Below are positions 1 to 8,246 of a stretch of DNA of 64,000 nucleotides, piece by piece (the stretch's first letter is position 1; each line of letters opens with the position of its first letter). A program made the translations under genes and the position numbers. The notes beneath the pieces were generated by a model that did not search any database, was not told where the DNA came from, and saw only the letters and a list, made by a program, of their open reading frames with translations. This DNA comes from Streptomyces fulvorobeus (GTDB lineage Bacteria; Actinomycetota; Actinomycetes; Streptomycetales; Streptomycetaceae). The stretch spans positions 930,001 to 994,000 of the forward strand of contig NZ_BLWC01000001.1 of NCBI RefSeq assembly GCF_013167895.1, read 5' to 3'.

Positions 1-49
1 GTGAGAGTACCGGGTCCCTACCCGGCCGGGTTCAGGCGGCTTCCGGTTG

Positions 50-697
50 TCAGCTCCAGTCGTGGGGGCCGCCGTAGCCGCCGGCGTCGGCGAGCTCCTC
101 GGCCACCCCTTCGAGGTCTTCGGGAAGGAGACCCCAGACGATGAGGTCGGTCCTGATGTCGGTCCAGCCGCCGTCGGTGCCGTTCTCGGTCCGCGTGCGC
201 GCTATGCGCGCGTTGCGCAGGACGCCTTCGCTGATACAGCCGAGTTTCTGGGCGACCTGCTGGGAGGCGGTGTTGTCGGCGGGGGTGCGCAGCTCGATGC
301 GTTCGAACCGCTGGTCGCGGAAGAGCCATTCGGCGAGGGCCAGCACGGATTCGGTGGCGTATCCCTCGCCGCGCGCCCAGGGCGCGGTGATGTAGCGGAC
401 CTCGGTGGCGAGGGTGCGCCAGTCGGTGTTGAGGAGCCGGACCGATCCGACGAGGCGCTGGGTGAGGAACTCGGTGACGGCGAAGACGATGCCGTTGCCC
501 TGCGTGCGCTCCGCGGGAGCGATCCTGCGGACCCACCGTTCGGCGTCGACCTGCGTGTACGGGAGAGGGCTCTCGGTCCAGGCGGTGACGAGGTCGTCGT
601 TCATCATCTCCAGGTACGCGGGCACGTCCGCCATGTCGAAGGGGCGCAGCACCAACCTGTCCGTGCTGATGGAGATGGACGGAAAGGTGGTAGTCAT
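50..697 (-). CDS. GNAT-family N-acetyltransferase (RimJ/RimL type)
   Basis: This 215-residue protein has the RimJ/RimL layout: an N-terminal strand with TDRLVLRPF at about residues 11-19, a central region with APWARGEGYATES (acetyl-CoA pyrophosphate loop, variant of R-x-x-G-x-G/A) near residue 105, and a C-terminal NTASQQVAQKLGC segment typical of the fold. Family members acetylate the N terminus of a ribosomal protein, an amino group of a small molecule or an antibiotic. The substrate cannot be read from sequence. I chose the ATG at MTTTFPS because similarity starts there; an in-frame ATG lies 13 codons upstream. It stands alone downstream of the methionine importer, separated from it by a strong hairpin. 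Confidence 0.8.
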   Translation of the reverse strand: MTTTFPSISISTDRLVLRPFDMADVPAYLEMMNDDLVTAWTESPLPYTQVDAERWVRRIAPAERTQGNGIVFAVTEFLTQRLVGSVRLLNTDWRTLATEVRYITAPWARGEGYATESVLALAEWLFRDQRFERIELRTPADNTASQQVAQKLGCISEGVLRNARIARTRTENGTDGGWTDIRTDLIVWGLLPEDLEGVAEELADAGGYGGPHDWS

Positions 698-781
698 GCG
701 CAGCTCCATGCCGAAGACCGTGTAAAGGCACAGCATGCAGCATCCGGCCGGCGTCGCGCATGGCCGGGTCGCTACGGCGGA

Positions 782-812
782 GCCCCGCGCACCCTGAAGG
801 GGTGTGCGGGGC
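782..812 (-). terminator. Hairpin terminator after metQ
   Basis: Arms GCCCCGCGCACCC and GGGTGTGCGGGGC surround a loop of about five bases and pair along their full length with one G-T pair. It lies 27 bases past the metQ stop codon, so it should end the metN-metI-metQ transcript. There is no U-tract, which is common for Streptomyces terminators. Confidence 0.7.
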
Positions 813-838
813 CAGGTGGGGCAAGTGCCGCCGGAGTA

Positions 839-1705
839 TCAGGACTTGGCGGGGCTGCCGAAGGACGGGACGATGGAGCCCTGGTAGGTGTCCTCGATGA
901 ACTTCTTGACCTCGGCGGAGTTGAGGAGCCCGGCGAGCTTCCGGACTCGGGCGTCCTTCTCGTCGCCCTCCTTGACGGCCAGGAAGTTGGCGTACGGGTT
1001 GCCCTCGGACTTCTCCAGCGCGAGCGAGTCCTTGCCGGGAGTGAGCTCGGCCTCGATGGCGTAGTTGCCGTTGATGACGGCGGCGTCCACGTCGCTCAGG
1101 GCGCGGGGCACGGTGGCGGCCTCCAGCTCCTTGAACTCCAGGCCCTTCTTGTCCGTGATGTCGCTCAGCGCGGCGTTGGTGCCGACCCCGGGCTTGAGGG
1201 TGATCAGGCCGTTCTCGGCGAGGAGATGGAGGGCGCGGCCCTCGTTGGTGGTGTCGTTGGGGACGGCGACGGTCTGGCCGGGCTTGATGTCCTTGAGGCT
1301 CTTGACGCTCTTGGAGTAGAGGCCGAGGGGCTCCAGGTGCACGTTGACGACCGGGACGATGTGGGTGTCGTTCTGCTTGTTGAAGTCGTCCAGGTACGGC
1401 TTGTGCTGGAAGAAGTTGGCGTCGACCTGGCCGGTCTCGGTCGCGGTGTTCGGCAGGACGTAGTCCGTGAACTCCTTGACCTCCAGCTTGAGGCCCGCCT
1501 TGCCGGCCAGGTTCTTCTTGACGAAGTTCAGGATGTCGCCGTGCGGCGTCGGGGACGCGGCGACGACGAGCGCTTTCGAGGTGTCGTTCTTGGCACCGGT
1601 CGCGCCCTTGGCCGCGGGGTCGGAGTCCGTACCGCAGGCGGTGAGGCCGAGGGCCAGGGCGGCGGTGGCGGCGGCAGCCGCGGTGGTCTTGATGTTCCTG
1701 CGCAC
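839..1705 (-). CDS. metQ: Methionine ABC importer substrate-binding lipoprotein MetQ
   Basis: This 288-residue NlpA/MetQ-family lipoprotein captures methionine (probably L- and D-forms) outside the membrane and delivers it to the MetNI transporter. Residues 1-23 form a lipoprotein signal peptide ending in the lipobox LTAC, with Cys24 as the lipidation site. The body carries family segments such as FVKKNLAGKAGL, the QVDANFFQHKPYLD stretch near residue 95 and AVINGNYAIEA near residue 210. Length is normal for the family (260-290). It is the last gene of a three-gene operon with metN and metI, 72 bases after metI, followed by a hairpin terminator. Confidence 0.93.
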   Translation of the reverse strand: MRRNIKTTAAAAATAALALGLTACGTDSDPAAKGATGAKNDTSKALVVAASPTPHGDILNFVKKNLAGKAGLKLEVKEFTDYVLPNTATETGQVDANFFQHKPYLDDFNKQNDTHIVPVVNVHLEPLGLYSKSVKSLKDIKPGQTVAVPNDTTNEGRALHLLAENGLITLKPGVGTNAALSDITDKKGLEFKELEAATVPRALSDVDAAVINGNYAIEAELTPGKDSLALEKSEGNPYANFLAVKEGDEKDARVRKLAGLLNSAEVKKFIEDTYQGSIVPSFGSPAKS

Positions 1706-1777
1706 GAAGAGTGCCTCTTTCGGTGGTGATGGTGGAGCGCCCGGACAAGGAGTTCGGGCTCGGTGGGGAGGAAGGTC

Positions 1778-2449
1778 TCAGGTGGTGGTGCGTCCCCGGC
1801 GGGCCAGGAGGCGTACGGCTCCGTCGCCGATCAGCTGCACCACGGTGACGATGACGACCAGGAGCACGACGGTGACGAGCATGAACTGGTTGTCGAAGCG
1901 CTGGAATCCGTAGGTGACGGCCTTGGAGCCGAGCCCTTCGCCCCCCACGGCACCGGCCATCGCGGAGTAGCCGATGAGGACGATGACGGTGGTGGTGACG
2001 CCGGAGACGAGCGAGGGCAGGGCCTGCGGGAGGAGGACCTTGCGGACGATCGTCGGTATGGAACCGCCCATGGACTGGACGGCTTCCACGAGACCGTGGT
2101 CGACCTCGCGGATCGCCGTCTCGACGAGCCGGGCGAAGAAGGGGATGGCACCCACGGCGAGCGGGACGATCATGGCGGTGGGGCCGATGAACGTGCCGAC
2201 GACCCAGGTGGTGAAGGGGATCAGCGCGATCAGCAGGATGATGAAGGGCAGCGAGCGGCCGATGTTCACGATCACGCCGATGACCTTGTTGACCGGGGTG
2301 TTGGCGAGCAGGCCGCCCTTGTCGGTGAGGACGAGCAGGACGCCGAGCGGCAGGCCGGCCAGGACGGTGACGAGCGCGGACCACAGCACCATGTAGAGGG
2401 TGTCGACGGTGCCCTGGGTCAGCAGCGGCTGCATTTCGGACCAGGTCAC
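1778..2449 (-). CDS. metI: Methionine ABC importer permease MetI
   Basis: This 223-residue permease of the binding-protein-dependent transport family has about five membrane helices. The EAA loop, which docks on the ATPase, is visible as EAVQSMGGSIPTIVRKVLLP around residues 121-140. It imports methionine with MetN and MetQ. The GTG start overlaps the metN stop codon (GTGA), so the two genes should be translationally coupled. Length matches MetI homologues. Confidence 0.93.
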   Translation of the reverse strand: MTWSEMQPLLTQGTVDTLYMVLWSALVTVLAGLPLGVLLVLTDKGGLLANTPVNKVIGVIVNIGRSLPFIILLIALIPFTTWVVGTFIGPTAMIVPLAVGAIPFFARLVETAIREVDHGLVEAVQSMGGSIPTIVRKVLLPQALPSLVSGVTTTVIVLIGYSAMAGAVGGEGLGSKAVTYGFQRFDNQFMLVTVVLLVVIVTVVQLIGDGAVRLLARRGRTTT

Positions 2450-3506
2450 TTGACGGCCTCCTTGGTGAGCGGGGCGGAAGTCCGCACGGGTACGGCGGGG
2501 GCTTCGGGCTCCACGACCACGGCCTGGAGGCCCTGCTCGCGGAGGAAGCCGATCGGGACGACGTTCTCCTCGAAGCGGCCGGGGAGCTCGATGCGCATCC
2601 GGCCGATCTGGTTGCCGCCGACGGTGTCCATGGCGGCGCCGAGGATCGAGATGTCGATGTTGTACGTACGGGAGAGCTGGGAGATCACGGGCCGGCCCGC
2701 GGCCTCGCCGTGGAAGGTGACGTCGACGACCGTGCTGTCCGGGCCCGACGCCGTACCGCCGACGGGGAACAGTTCGTGGGCCAGTTCGGAGCCGGGGGTG
2801 GCGAGGAGTTCGCGGACGGTGCCGGATTCGACGACCCGCCCCCGGCGCATCAGCGCGGCCGAGTCGCAGACCGTCTTGACGACGTCCATCTCGTGCGTGA
2901 TGAGCAGGACGGTGAGGCCGAGCTGCTGGTTGAGGTCGCGCAGCAGCTGGAGGACCGAGCGGGTGGTCTCGGGGTCGAGGGCGGAGGTCGCCTCGTCGGA
3001 GAGCAGGACCTTCGGATCGCCCGCCAGGGCGCGGGCGATGCCGACGCGCTGCTTCTGGCCGCCGGAGAGCTGGCCGGGGTACGCCTTCGCCTTGTCGGAG
3101 AGGCCGACCAGGTCGAGCAGGTCGAGGGCCTTGCGGGCGCGGTCCCGGCCGGAGACTCCGAGGATCTCCAGCGGGAGTTCGACGTTGTCCTGGACGGTGC
3201 GGGAGGCCAGGAGGTTGAAGTGCTGGAAGACCATGCCGATACGGCTGCGCGCCTGGCGGAGCTCCTTGCCGGCGCGGGGCCCCGGCCGGCGAGCGCGGTG
3301 AGGTCCTGTCCCGCGACGGTCACGGTGCCGGACGTGGGGCGTTCCAGCAGGTTGACGCAGCGGATCAGGGAGGACTTCCCGGCGCCGCTCTGTCCGATGA
3401 CGCCGTACACCTCACCCTCGCGGACATGCAGGTCGACGCCGTCGAGGGCGGTGACCTCTCGGCCGCGCGACTGGTAGACCTTCGTGAGGCCCGTAGTGGT
3501 GATCAC
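2446..3506 (-). CDS. metN: Methionine ABC importer ATPase MetN (reading frame broken by one base)
   Basis: The gene spans two frames. The N-terminal part (GTG start at 3506) carries Walker A GQSGAGKS and runs to [10 protein letters not shown]. The rest, from [10 protein letters not shown] onward, is one frame off and contains the ABC signature LSGGQKQR, Walker [13 protein letters not shown], the H-loop ITHEMD and a C-terminal methionine-sensing NIL domain. Restoring one base in the run GGGGCCCC at 3276-3283 joins them as [20 protein letters not shown] and gives 353 residues, the expected size. All motifs on both sides of the break are intact, so I read it as a sequence error or a very recent mutation rather than an old pseudogene. 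It powers methionine uptake with MetI and MetQ. Confidence 0.88.
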
Positions 3507-3723
3507 AGGGTTTCCGTCACTGTCGAGTGCGCGGCGCGGTGTCCGCCGGGCACGGGGCGTTCGTCTGATGAGACTGTTCGCAGTGGTTGACCGGGTGGTC
3601 CCGGCACGGCTGAGCGCGGCGGACGGGCCGGCGGGCAGCACGTGTCCGGGCCGGCTCGTCCCGCTGGTCGCGGACGGCGCGGGCTCGGTCTCGCTTCGGG
3701 GCGTGAGACTCAGGCGGGGGCCC

Positions 3724-3810
3724 TCAGAAGGCGCGCATTCGACACATACAACGAGCACCGGGCGCGGTGATCGCCTCGGTCGCAGGGATGCGGCAGCTCG
3801 TCGTGGTCAT
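3724..3810 (-). CDS. Putative 28-residue leader peptide upstream of metNIQ
   Basis: A short ORF begins with [13 protein letters not shown] and ends with [10 protein letters not shown]. It lies about 220 bases upstream of metN on the same strand, with no other gene between. The clustered Cys and Met codons just before the stop are what a translation-coupled attenuator sensing sulfur amino acid supply would need. Codon choice is unremarkable and there is no clear Shine-Dalgarno; an AT-rich stretch (TGTTTTACT) a few bases upstream may be a -10 region, which would give a very short 5' leader. That it is translated and regulatory is inference. Confidence 0.5.
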   Translation of the reverse strand: MTTTSCRIPATEAITAPGARCMCRMRAF

Positions 3811-4084
3811 GGGCCAAGTAAAACAGACGTCAGCTCCGCAGCGACCAGCCTGTCCGGATAACGGACAGGTCTGGATCGCTGCGTGAGACGCCGAGGACAG
3901 GGCTGTGACCTGCGCCGACCCTGGCAGCACACGGGAGACGGCACCCGGCGGGCCGGGCCGGGCGGGGTCCGGCGGCCGGGCCCGCTGTGGCGAAGGCCAC
4001 GGTCCGTGTCACCGGCGCGGCCCCCGGGCCGCGCCCGGGGGGCCACCACGCGGGGTGGCCGTCCGCACGTAATATCCTCGCCTC

Positions 4085-4444
4085 ATGCTTGACGCCCTGA
4101 CGGTCGCGGTCGCCGTGTCCGCGCTCGCCCTCGCCGCCTGGTGCGGACTCGCCGCTTCCCGGGACCAGCCGACGAAGGACTGGCACTTCATCGGGATGGC
4201 CGTCGTCTCCGTCCTGGCGCTGGCGCAGCTGGTCGTCGGAATCGTGCGGCTGGCCCGCGGCGAGCGGCCGGAACAGGGGATGACCGTGTTCATCGCCTAT
4301 CTCGTCGGGGCCTTCGCCGCCGTGCCCGCGGCCGGTTTCCTGTCACTGACCGAGCGGACCCGCTGGGGTTCGGTGACGGTGGCGGCCGGGGCGGTCGTGC
4401 TGGCCGTCCTGGAAGTACGGCTCTACGGCATCTGGGGAGGCTGA
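4085..4444 (+). CDS. Small four-helix membrane protein of unknown function
   Basis: This 119-residue protein is nearly all hydrophobic: predicted membrane segments lie at about residues 5-22, 38-57, 68-86 and 97-113, with a charged loop (RLARGERPEQG) in the middle. I do not recognise a functional domain. The next gene starts two bases after its stop codon and also encodes a small membrane protein, so the pair is probably an operon and the products may act together. The start is the first ATG, just after an AT-richer stretch (GTAATATCC) in an otherwise very GC-rich region. Confidence 0.7.
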   Translation: MLDALTVAVAVSALALAAWCGLAASRDQPTKDWHFIGMAVVSVLALAQLVVGIVRLARGERPEQGMTVFIAYLVGAFAAVPAAGFLSLTERTRWGSVTVAAGAVVLAVLEVRLYGIWGG

Positions 4445-4446
4445 CC

Positions 4447-4878
4447 GTGACCGGCACCGAGCGCACCACCGGGCCCGCCCGTAAGCAGCCGTTCGAACTC
4501 GGCTCCGGGCCGGGGCGCGTACTGGTCTGGTTCTACGGGGTGTTCACCGTGGCCGCCGCCTCCCGTTCCCTGGTCCAGATGATCCTGGACTTCGACCGGG
4601 CACCGCTGGCCTACCTGCTGTCGGCCGTCGCCGCGGTCGTGTACGGCTTCATCACGTACTCGCTGGTGCGCGGCGGGGAAAAAGCGCGCAGGGCGGCGCT
4701 GGTGTGCTGCGCCGCCGAGCTCGCGGGTGTGCTCGTCGTCGGTACGTGGACGCTGGTGGAGCCCTCGGCCTTCCCGGACGCCACCGTCTGGTCGGACTTC
4801 GGTACGGGCTACCTGCTCATCCCGGTGATCCTGCCGGTCACCGGGATGATCTGGCTGCGGCGCGCCGCGAGCGCGTAG
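4447..4878 (+). CDS. Small membrane protein, second gene of the pair
   Basis: A GTG start two bases after the previous stop gives 143 residues. A soluble N terminus of about 25 residues precedes four predicted helices at roughly 26-45, 55-75, 83-102 and 120-138. The fourth follows the acidic loop EPSAFPDATVWSDFGTGY, a layout common in conserved Streptomyces integral membrane proteins. I see no catalytic motif. It is probably co-transcribed and translationally coupled with the upstream membrane gene. Confidence 0.72.
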   Translation: MTGTERTTGPARKQPFELGSGPGRVLVWFYGVFTVAAASRSLVQMILDFDRAPLAYLLSAVAAVVYGFITYSLVRGGEKARRAALVCCAAELAGVLVVGTWTLVEPSAFPDATVWSDFGTGYLLIPVILPVTGMIWLRRAASA

Positions 4879-4899
4879 CCGCTCGCGTACGGCGGTCCG

Positions 4900-5400
4900 T
4901 CAGACGCCGGCCGCGACGGGGGCGGCGCTCTCCTTCTCCAGCAGGATCATCCGGACGCCGTCCGGCCCGGTGGTGTCCCCCACGCGTGCGTAACCCTCCC
5001 TGCGGTACAGCCGCAGGTTGCCCTCGCTGCGGTGTCCTGTGTGGATGCGGAAGCGGGTGGTCGCGCGGCCGGCCGTGAGACCCGATTCAACGGCGCGCAG
5101 CAGACGGGCGCCGAGGCCGTGCCCCTGGAGCCGTGGGTGCACGCACAGCTCGCCGATCTGCCCGGTGCCCTCCGCGTCGGTGAGACCGCGCACGGAACCG
5201 ACCACTTCGTCACCGAGTCTGGCCACGAACACCAGGTCCGCTTCGACTTCCGCGCGGACCGCGTCGAGGGTCTGCACGAGCGGGTCGATCCGGTAGTTGC
5301 CGTAGAGCTCCGCCTCGCTCTGGAAACAGAGGTACCGGAGTCTGAATATCTGCTCGACGTCCTGTGTGGCTGCCGCCGAGATGGTCACACTCATGCCCAT
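4900..5400 (-). CDS. GNAT-family N-acetyltransferase
   Basis: This 166-residue single GNAT domain shows the family core: strand VFVARLGDEVVGSVRG at about 78-93, then IGELCVHPRLQGHGLGARLL near 103-122 with the acetyl-CoA-binding Q-G-H-G-L-G loop, and NLRLYRREGYARVGD near 141-155. Substrate unknown. There are two ATG codons two codons apart at the start; I list the first. It stands 47 bases from a sigma-like gene on the same strand, with no evidence they work together. Confidence 0.8.
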   Translation of the reverse strand: MGMSVTISAAATQDVEQIFRLRYLCFQSEAELYGNYRIDPLVQTLDAVRAEVEADLVFVARLGDEVVGSVRGLTDAEGTGQIGELCVHPRLQGHGLGARLLRAVESGLTAGRATTRFRIHTGHRSEGNLRLYRREGYARVGDTTGPDGVRMILLEKESAAPVAAGV

Positions 5401-5446
5401 GTGTGTATGCCTCCCGCTCACCTGATCCGCCGGTTGTCCAGTGCTC

Positions 5447-5986
5447 CTATCCCCGCCGTTCAGGAGCCGCAACCTCCGCCGCGAGCATTCTGCGCAGACA
5501 TCCAAGGCAACGGGAACGCATCGGACCCAAACTCCCCTGTGACATACCCAACCTTCCTGCGATCTCCCGGTAGGTGGGATCGGCCGGGGAGAGCAACGCC
5601 TCCAGCAGCCGCGCGCAACCCCCGGGCAGGCGTCCCACCGCCGTGCGTAACACCCGCCGTGTGTCGGCGCGGACGGCCGTACGCTCCGGGCAGCCATGCG
5701 GGGCCGCGGGTGGCTCGGAGCTGCCGTAGGGGCGTTCGTGACGGGCTGTTCGCCTGGTCCGCCGCGCTTCGGCGCGTACCGCGTCGCGCACCCAGCGGGC
5801 CGGGGCGGCGGGCGGGCCCTGCGCGTCGAGGCGCTCGAAGAGCCGTAGCCATACGGCCTGTTCGAGGTCGGCGGGGTCGGCCGACGCGGCCGGGGCCTCG
5901 GCCCTCGCCTCCGCGCGGATCAGCGGGAGCAGGGCGTGGACGAGGGCCGGGCCGGCCGGGGGCGGGGCGTGGTCGATGAGCGTCAT
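5447..5986 (-). CDS. Small sigma-70-like (ECF-type) protein
   Basis: The 179-residue product has two segments of an ECF sigma factor. DLEQAVWLRLFERL near residues 45-58 resembles region 2. YREIAGRLGMSQGSLGPMRSRCLGCLRRML near 140-170 is a region 4 helix-turn-helix. The region 2.3/2.4 residues that melt and read the -10 element look weak, so it may be a degenerate or specialised regulator. No anti-sigma gene is adjacent. I chose the ATG at MTLIDHA because the upstream extension is low-complexity Pro/Arg. Confidence 0.65.
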   Translation of the reverse strand: MTLIDHAPPPAGPALVHALLPLIRAEARAEAPAASADPADLEQAVWLRLFERLDAQGPPAAPARWVRDAVRAEARRTRRTARHERPYGSSEPPAAPHGCPERTAVRADTRRVLRTAVGRLPGGCARLLEALLSPADPTYREIAGRLGMSQGSLGPMRSRCLGCLRRMLAAEVAAPERRG

Positions 5987-6105
5987 GCCCCACCCGACGT
6001 GCCGTGCGGGCGGCCGGTTGCCGGGTGCGGGGAGTGCCACCCGACCGGGGGCCGGCCCGGCCGGGTGCTGACGCCTCCGCACCCGGTGTGCCGGTCCCGC
6101 GCGGA

Positions 6106-7266
6106 TCAGTTACGGGCGAAGTCGGCCGCCGCCAGCAGCGCGGTGTCCGGGTGGTCGGAGAAGACGCCGTCGATACCCGTCTCGAAGTACGCCCGGAGCG
6201 CGCCGAACGCGTCACCGAACGCGGCGGGGTCGGTGCCCCGGCGGAACTCGGCGGGCAGGAAGCTGTTCTCGTTGCGCTGGGTGTACGGGTGCAGGATCAG
6301 ACCCTGCCGGTGCGCGTCCCGCACCAGGGTGGTCGCCGTGGTGAGCTGTCCCGCGGCGTCCCTGGGGATGACCAGGTCCAGGGTGGGGCCGATGCCCTGG
6401 GCGAAGGAGGCCATCCACTTCAGGCCCTCGGGCCGCACGAGGTCCGCGACGGTACGCGGGTCGCCGGCCTCGACGAAGTCCCAGGGGCGCGTGGCGGCAC
6501 CCGACAGCAGGACGACCCGGGGCGTGGCGACGAGCTTCGCCAGCCGCCGCATCGAGCCCGGCTCGAAGGACTGCAGGATGAGCGGGGAGTTCTCGCGGTG
6601 CCGGCCGTGGCGCCGCAGGAGGCGCGCGAGAGGCTCCTCAAGGCCGAGGCCCAGGGACCGGAAGTACGTGGGGTGCTTGGTCTCGACGTACAGCCAGACC
6701 GGCGCGCCGCGCCTGCGCCCCTCCCGGTCGGCCCAGCGCAGGACCTCCTCGAAGGTGGGGATCTCCCAGCGGCCGTCGTAGAGGGTGTTCTCCTGGCGCG
6801 TGCCCGGGATGCGCTCCTTGGCTCGCAGCGTCTTCAGCTCGGCGAGGGTGAAGTCCTCGGTGAACCAGCCGGTGAGCGGGACGCCGTCGACCTCCTTCGT
6901 CGCCCTGCGGCTCGCGAACTCGGGGTGCTCGGCGACGTCCGTGGTGCCGGTGATGTCGTTCTCGTGACGGCAGACGAGGTGGCCGTCCTTCGTCGGCACG
7001 AGGTCCTGCTCGACGATGTGCGCGCCCATGTCCAGGGCCAGCTGGTACGCGCCGATGGTGTGCTCGGGCCGGTAGCCGCTGGCACCGCGGTGGCCGATGA
7101 CGGTCGGCACGGGCAGGTCGCGGTAGCCGCCGCGGCCCCCGCCCGGCCCACCGGTCCCGCGCTCGGTGGCGGCGGCCTTCCCGGTCATGCCGAGGGCTGC
7201 CGTGCCGAGCACCGCGGCCCCCAGAAGGGCCCGTCTGCCGGGACTCGTCCGCTCACGCTCTGTCAT
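6106..7266 (-). CDS. glpQ: Exported glycerophosphodiester phosphodiesterase
   Basis: This 386-residue GDPD hydrolyses glycerophosphodiesters to glycerol-3-phosphate and an alcohol, feeding phosphate and carbon scavenging outside the cell. The N terminus holds a Tat-type signal with SPGRRALLGAAVLG and an Ala-rich cleavage region near residue 34. The catalytic signature IGHRGASGYRPEHT at about residues 57-70 supplies the first histidine and the Glu of the HR-x16-PEN/H-type site. EQDLVPTKDGHLVCRHE near 86-102 carries the metal-binding Glu and the second His. Length fits periplasmic GlpQ. It is monocistronic and divergent from the downstream acyltransferase. Confidence 0.9.
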   Translation of the reverse strand: MTERERTSPGRRALLGAAVLGTAALGMTGKAAATERGTGGPGGGRGGYRDLPVPTVIGHRGASGYRPEHTIGAYQLALDMGAHIVEQDLVPTKDGHLVCRHENDITGTTDVAEHPEFASRRATKEVDGVPLTGWFTEDFTLAELKTLRAKERIPGTRQENTLYDGRWEIPTFEEVLRWADREGRRRGAPVWLYVETKHPTYFRSLGLGLEEPLARLLRRHGRHRENSPLILQSFEPGSMRRLAKLVATPRVVLLSGAATRPWDFVEAGDPRTVADLVRPEGLKWMASFAQGIGPTLDLVIPRDAAGQLTTATTLVRDAHRQGLILHPYTQRNENSFLPAEFRRGTDPAAFGDAFGALRAYFETGIDGVFSDHPDTALLAAADFARN

Positions 7267-7498
7267 GAATCGCTCCTCGCTGAGATGTCGGCGTCTGGCC
7301 GGGCGAGGCCCGATCGTAGGCAGTCACGCAGGCGGCGGGGCTGCTTCTGGACGAACGTGGCGGAAACACACGTCAACACTGCGTATCCATCCCGCGAACC
7401 CGATGTGCGATCAGGGAGTACCCGCGAGTATCGTCCTCACCTGCACGGACCTCATTCGCACCCGCCCCGGCCGCCCGGCCACGACACCGGAGGAACCG

Positions 7499-8170
7499 TT
7501 GTCCCGTCTCACGGTCATCAAGGCAGTGCTCGGACCGATCCTGCGCCTGATGTTCCGCCCACAGGTGGAAGGCGCCAAGAACATTCCGGGGACCGGGCCG
7601 GTGATTCTCGCGGGCAACCACCTCACGTTCATCGACTCGATGATCATGCCGATCTGCTGCGGCCGGCCGGTGTTCTACATCGGCAAGGACGAGTACGTCA
7701 CGGGCAAGGGGCTCAAGGGCAAGCTCATGGCGTGGTTCTTCACGGGCTGCGGCATGATCCCGGTGGACCGGGACGGCGGGCGCGGCGGGGTCGCGGCGCT
7801 GATGACGGGCCGCCGGGTGCTGGACGAGGGCCACGCCTTCGCGATCTACCCGGAGGGCACCCGCTCCCCCGACGGCCGGCTCTACCGGGGCCGTACGGGC
7901 ATCGCTCGGCTGACCCTGATGACCGGCGCCCCCGTGGTCCCGTTCGCCATGATCGGCACCGACAAGCTCCAGCCGGGCGGCGCCGGACTGCCCCGCCCCG
8001 GCAAGGTCACCGTCCGCTTCGGCGAGCCGATGGAGTTCTCGCGCTACGAGGGCATGGACCGCGACCGCTATGTGCTGCGCGCGGTGACGGACTCGGTGAT
8101 GGCCGAGGTGATGCGGCTGTCGGGCCAGGAGTACGTCGACATGTACGCCACCAAGGCCAAGGCCGCGTGA
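7499..8170 (+). CDS. 1-acyl-sn-glycerol-3-phosphate acyltransferase family protein
   Basis: This 223-residue PlsC-like acyltransferase would move an acyl chain to lysophosphatidic acid at the inner membrane. The four LPLAT blocks are visible: ILAGNHLTFIDS (block I, variant NHxxxxD) near residue 35, GMIPVDRDGG (II) near 84, IYPEGTRSPDG (III) near 111 and APVVPFAMIG (IV) near 138. A TTG at 7499 is the best start because GGAGG lies eight bases before it and family similarity begins at SRLTVIK; the in-frame upstream extension has no similarity. Confidence 0.85.
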   Translation: MSRLTVIKAVLGPILRLMFRPQVEGAKNIPGTGPVILAGNHLTFIDSMIMPICCGRPVFYIGKDEYVTGKGLKGKLMAWFFTGCGMIPVDRDGGRGGVAALMTGRRVLDEGHAFAIYPEGTRSPDGRLYRGRTGIARLTLMTGAPVVPFAMIGTDKLQPGGAGLPRPGKVTVRFGEPMEFSRYEGMDRDRYVLRAVTDSVMAEVMRLSGQEYVDMYATKAKAA

Positions 8171-8188
8171 GCTGACCCGCTCCGCGCC

Positions 8189-8230
8189 GAAGGGCCCGTA
8201 CCCCTGGACCGACAGGGATACGGGCCCTTC
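8189..8230. terminator. Bidirectional hairpin between convergent genes
   Basis: Arms of about 17 base pairs (GAAGGGCCCGTA plus CCCTG, against CAGGG plus TACGGGCCCTTC, one mismatched base) enclose a short loop. It sits between the stop codons of the acyltransferase (+) and the MFS transporter (-), so it can end both transcripts. Confidence 0.8.
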
Positions 8231-8246
8231 CGTGTGCCGGCGCGGG

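Noticed and set aside
18..2384. 788-codon open frame across metI and metQ
   Set aside because: Arg/Pro/His-rich shadow of metI and metQ, whose own frames carry all family motifs.
3506..3830. SAM riboswitch upstream of metN
   Set aside because: No S-box core elements could be recognised by eye on the minus strand; a covariance search of this interval would settle it.
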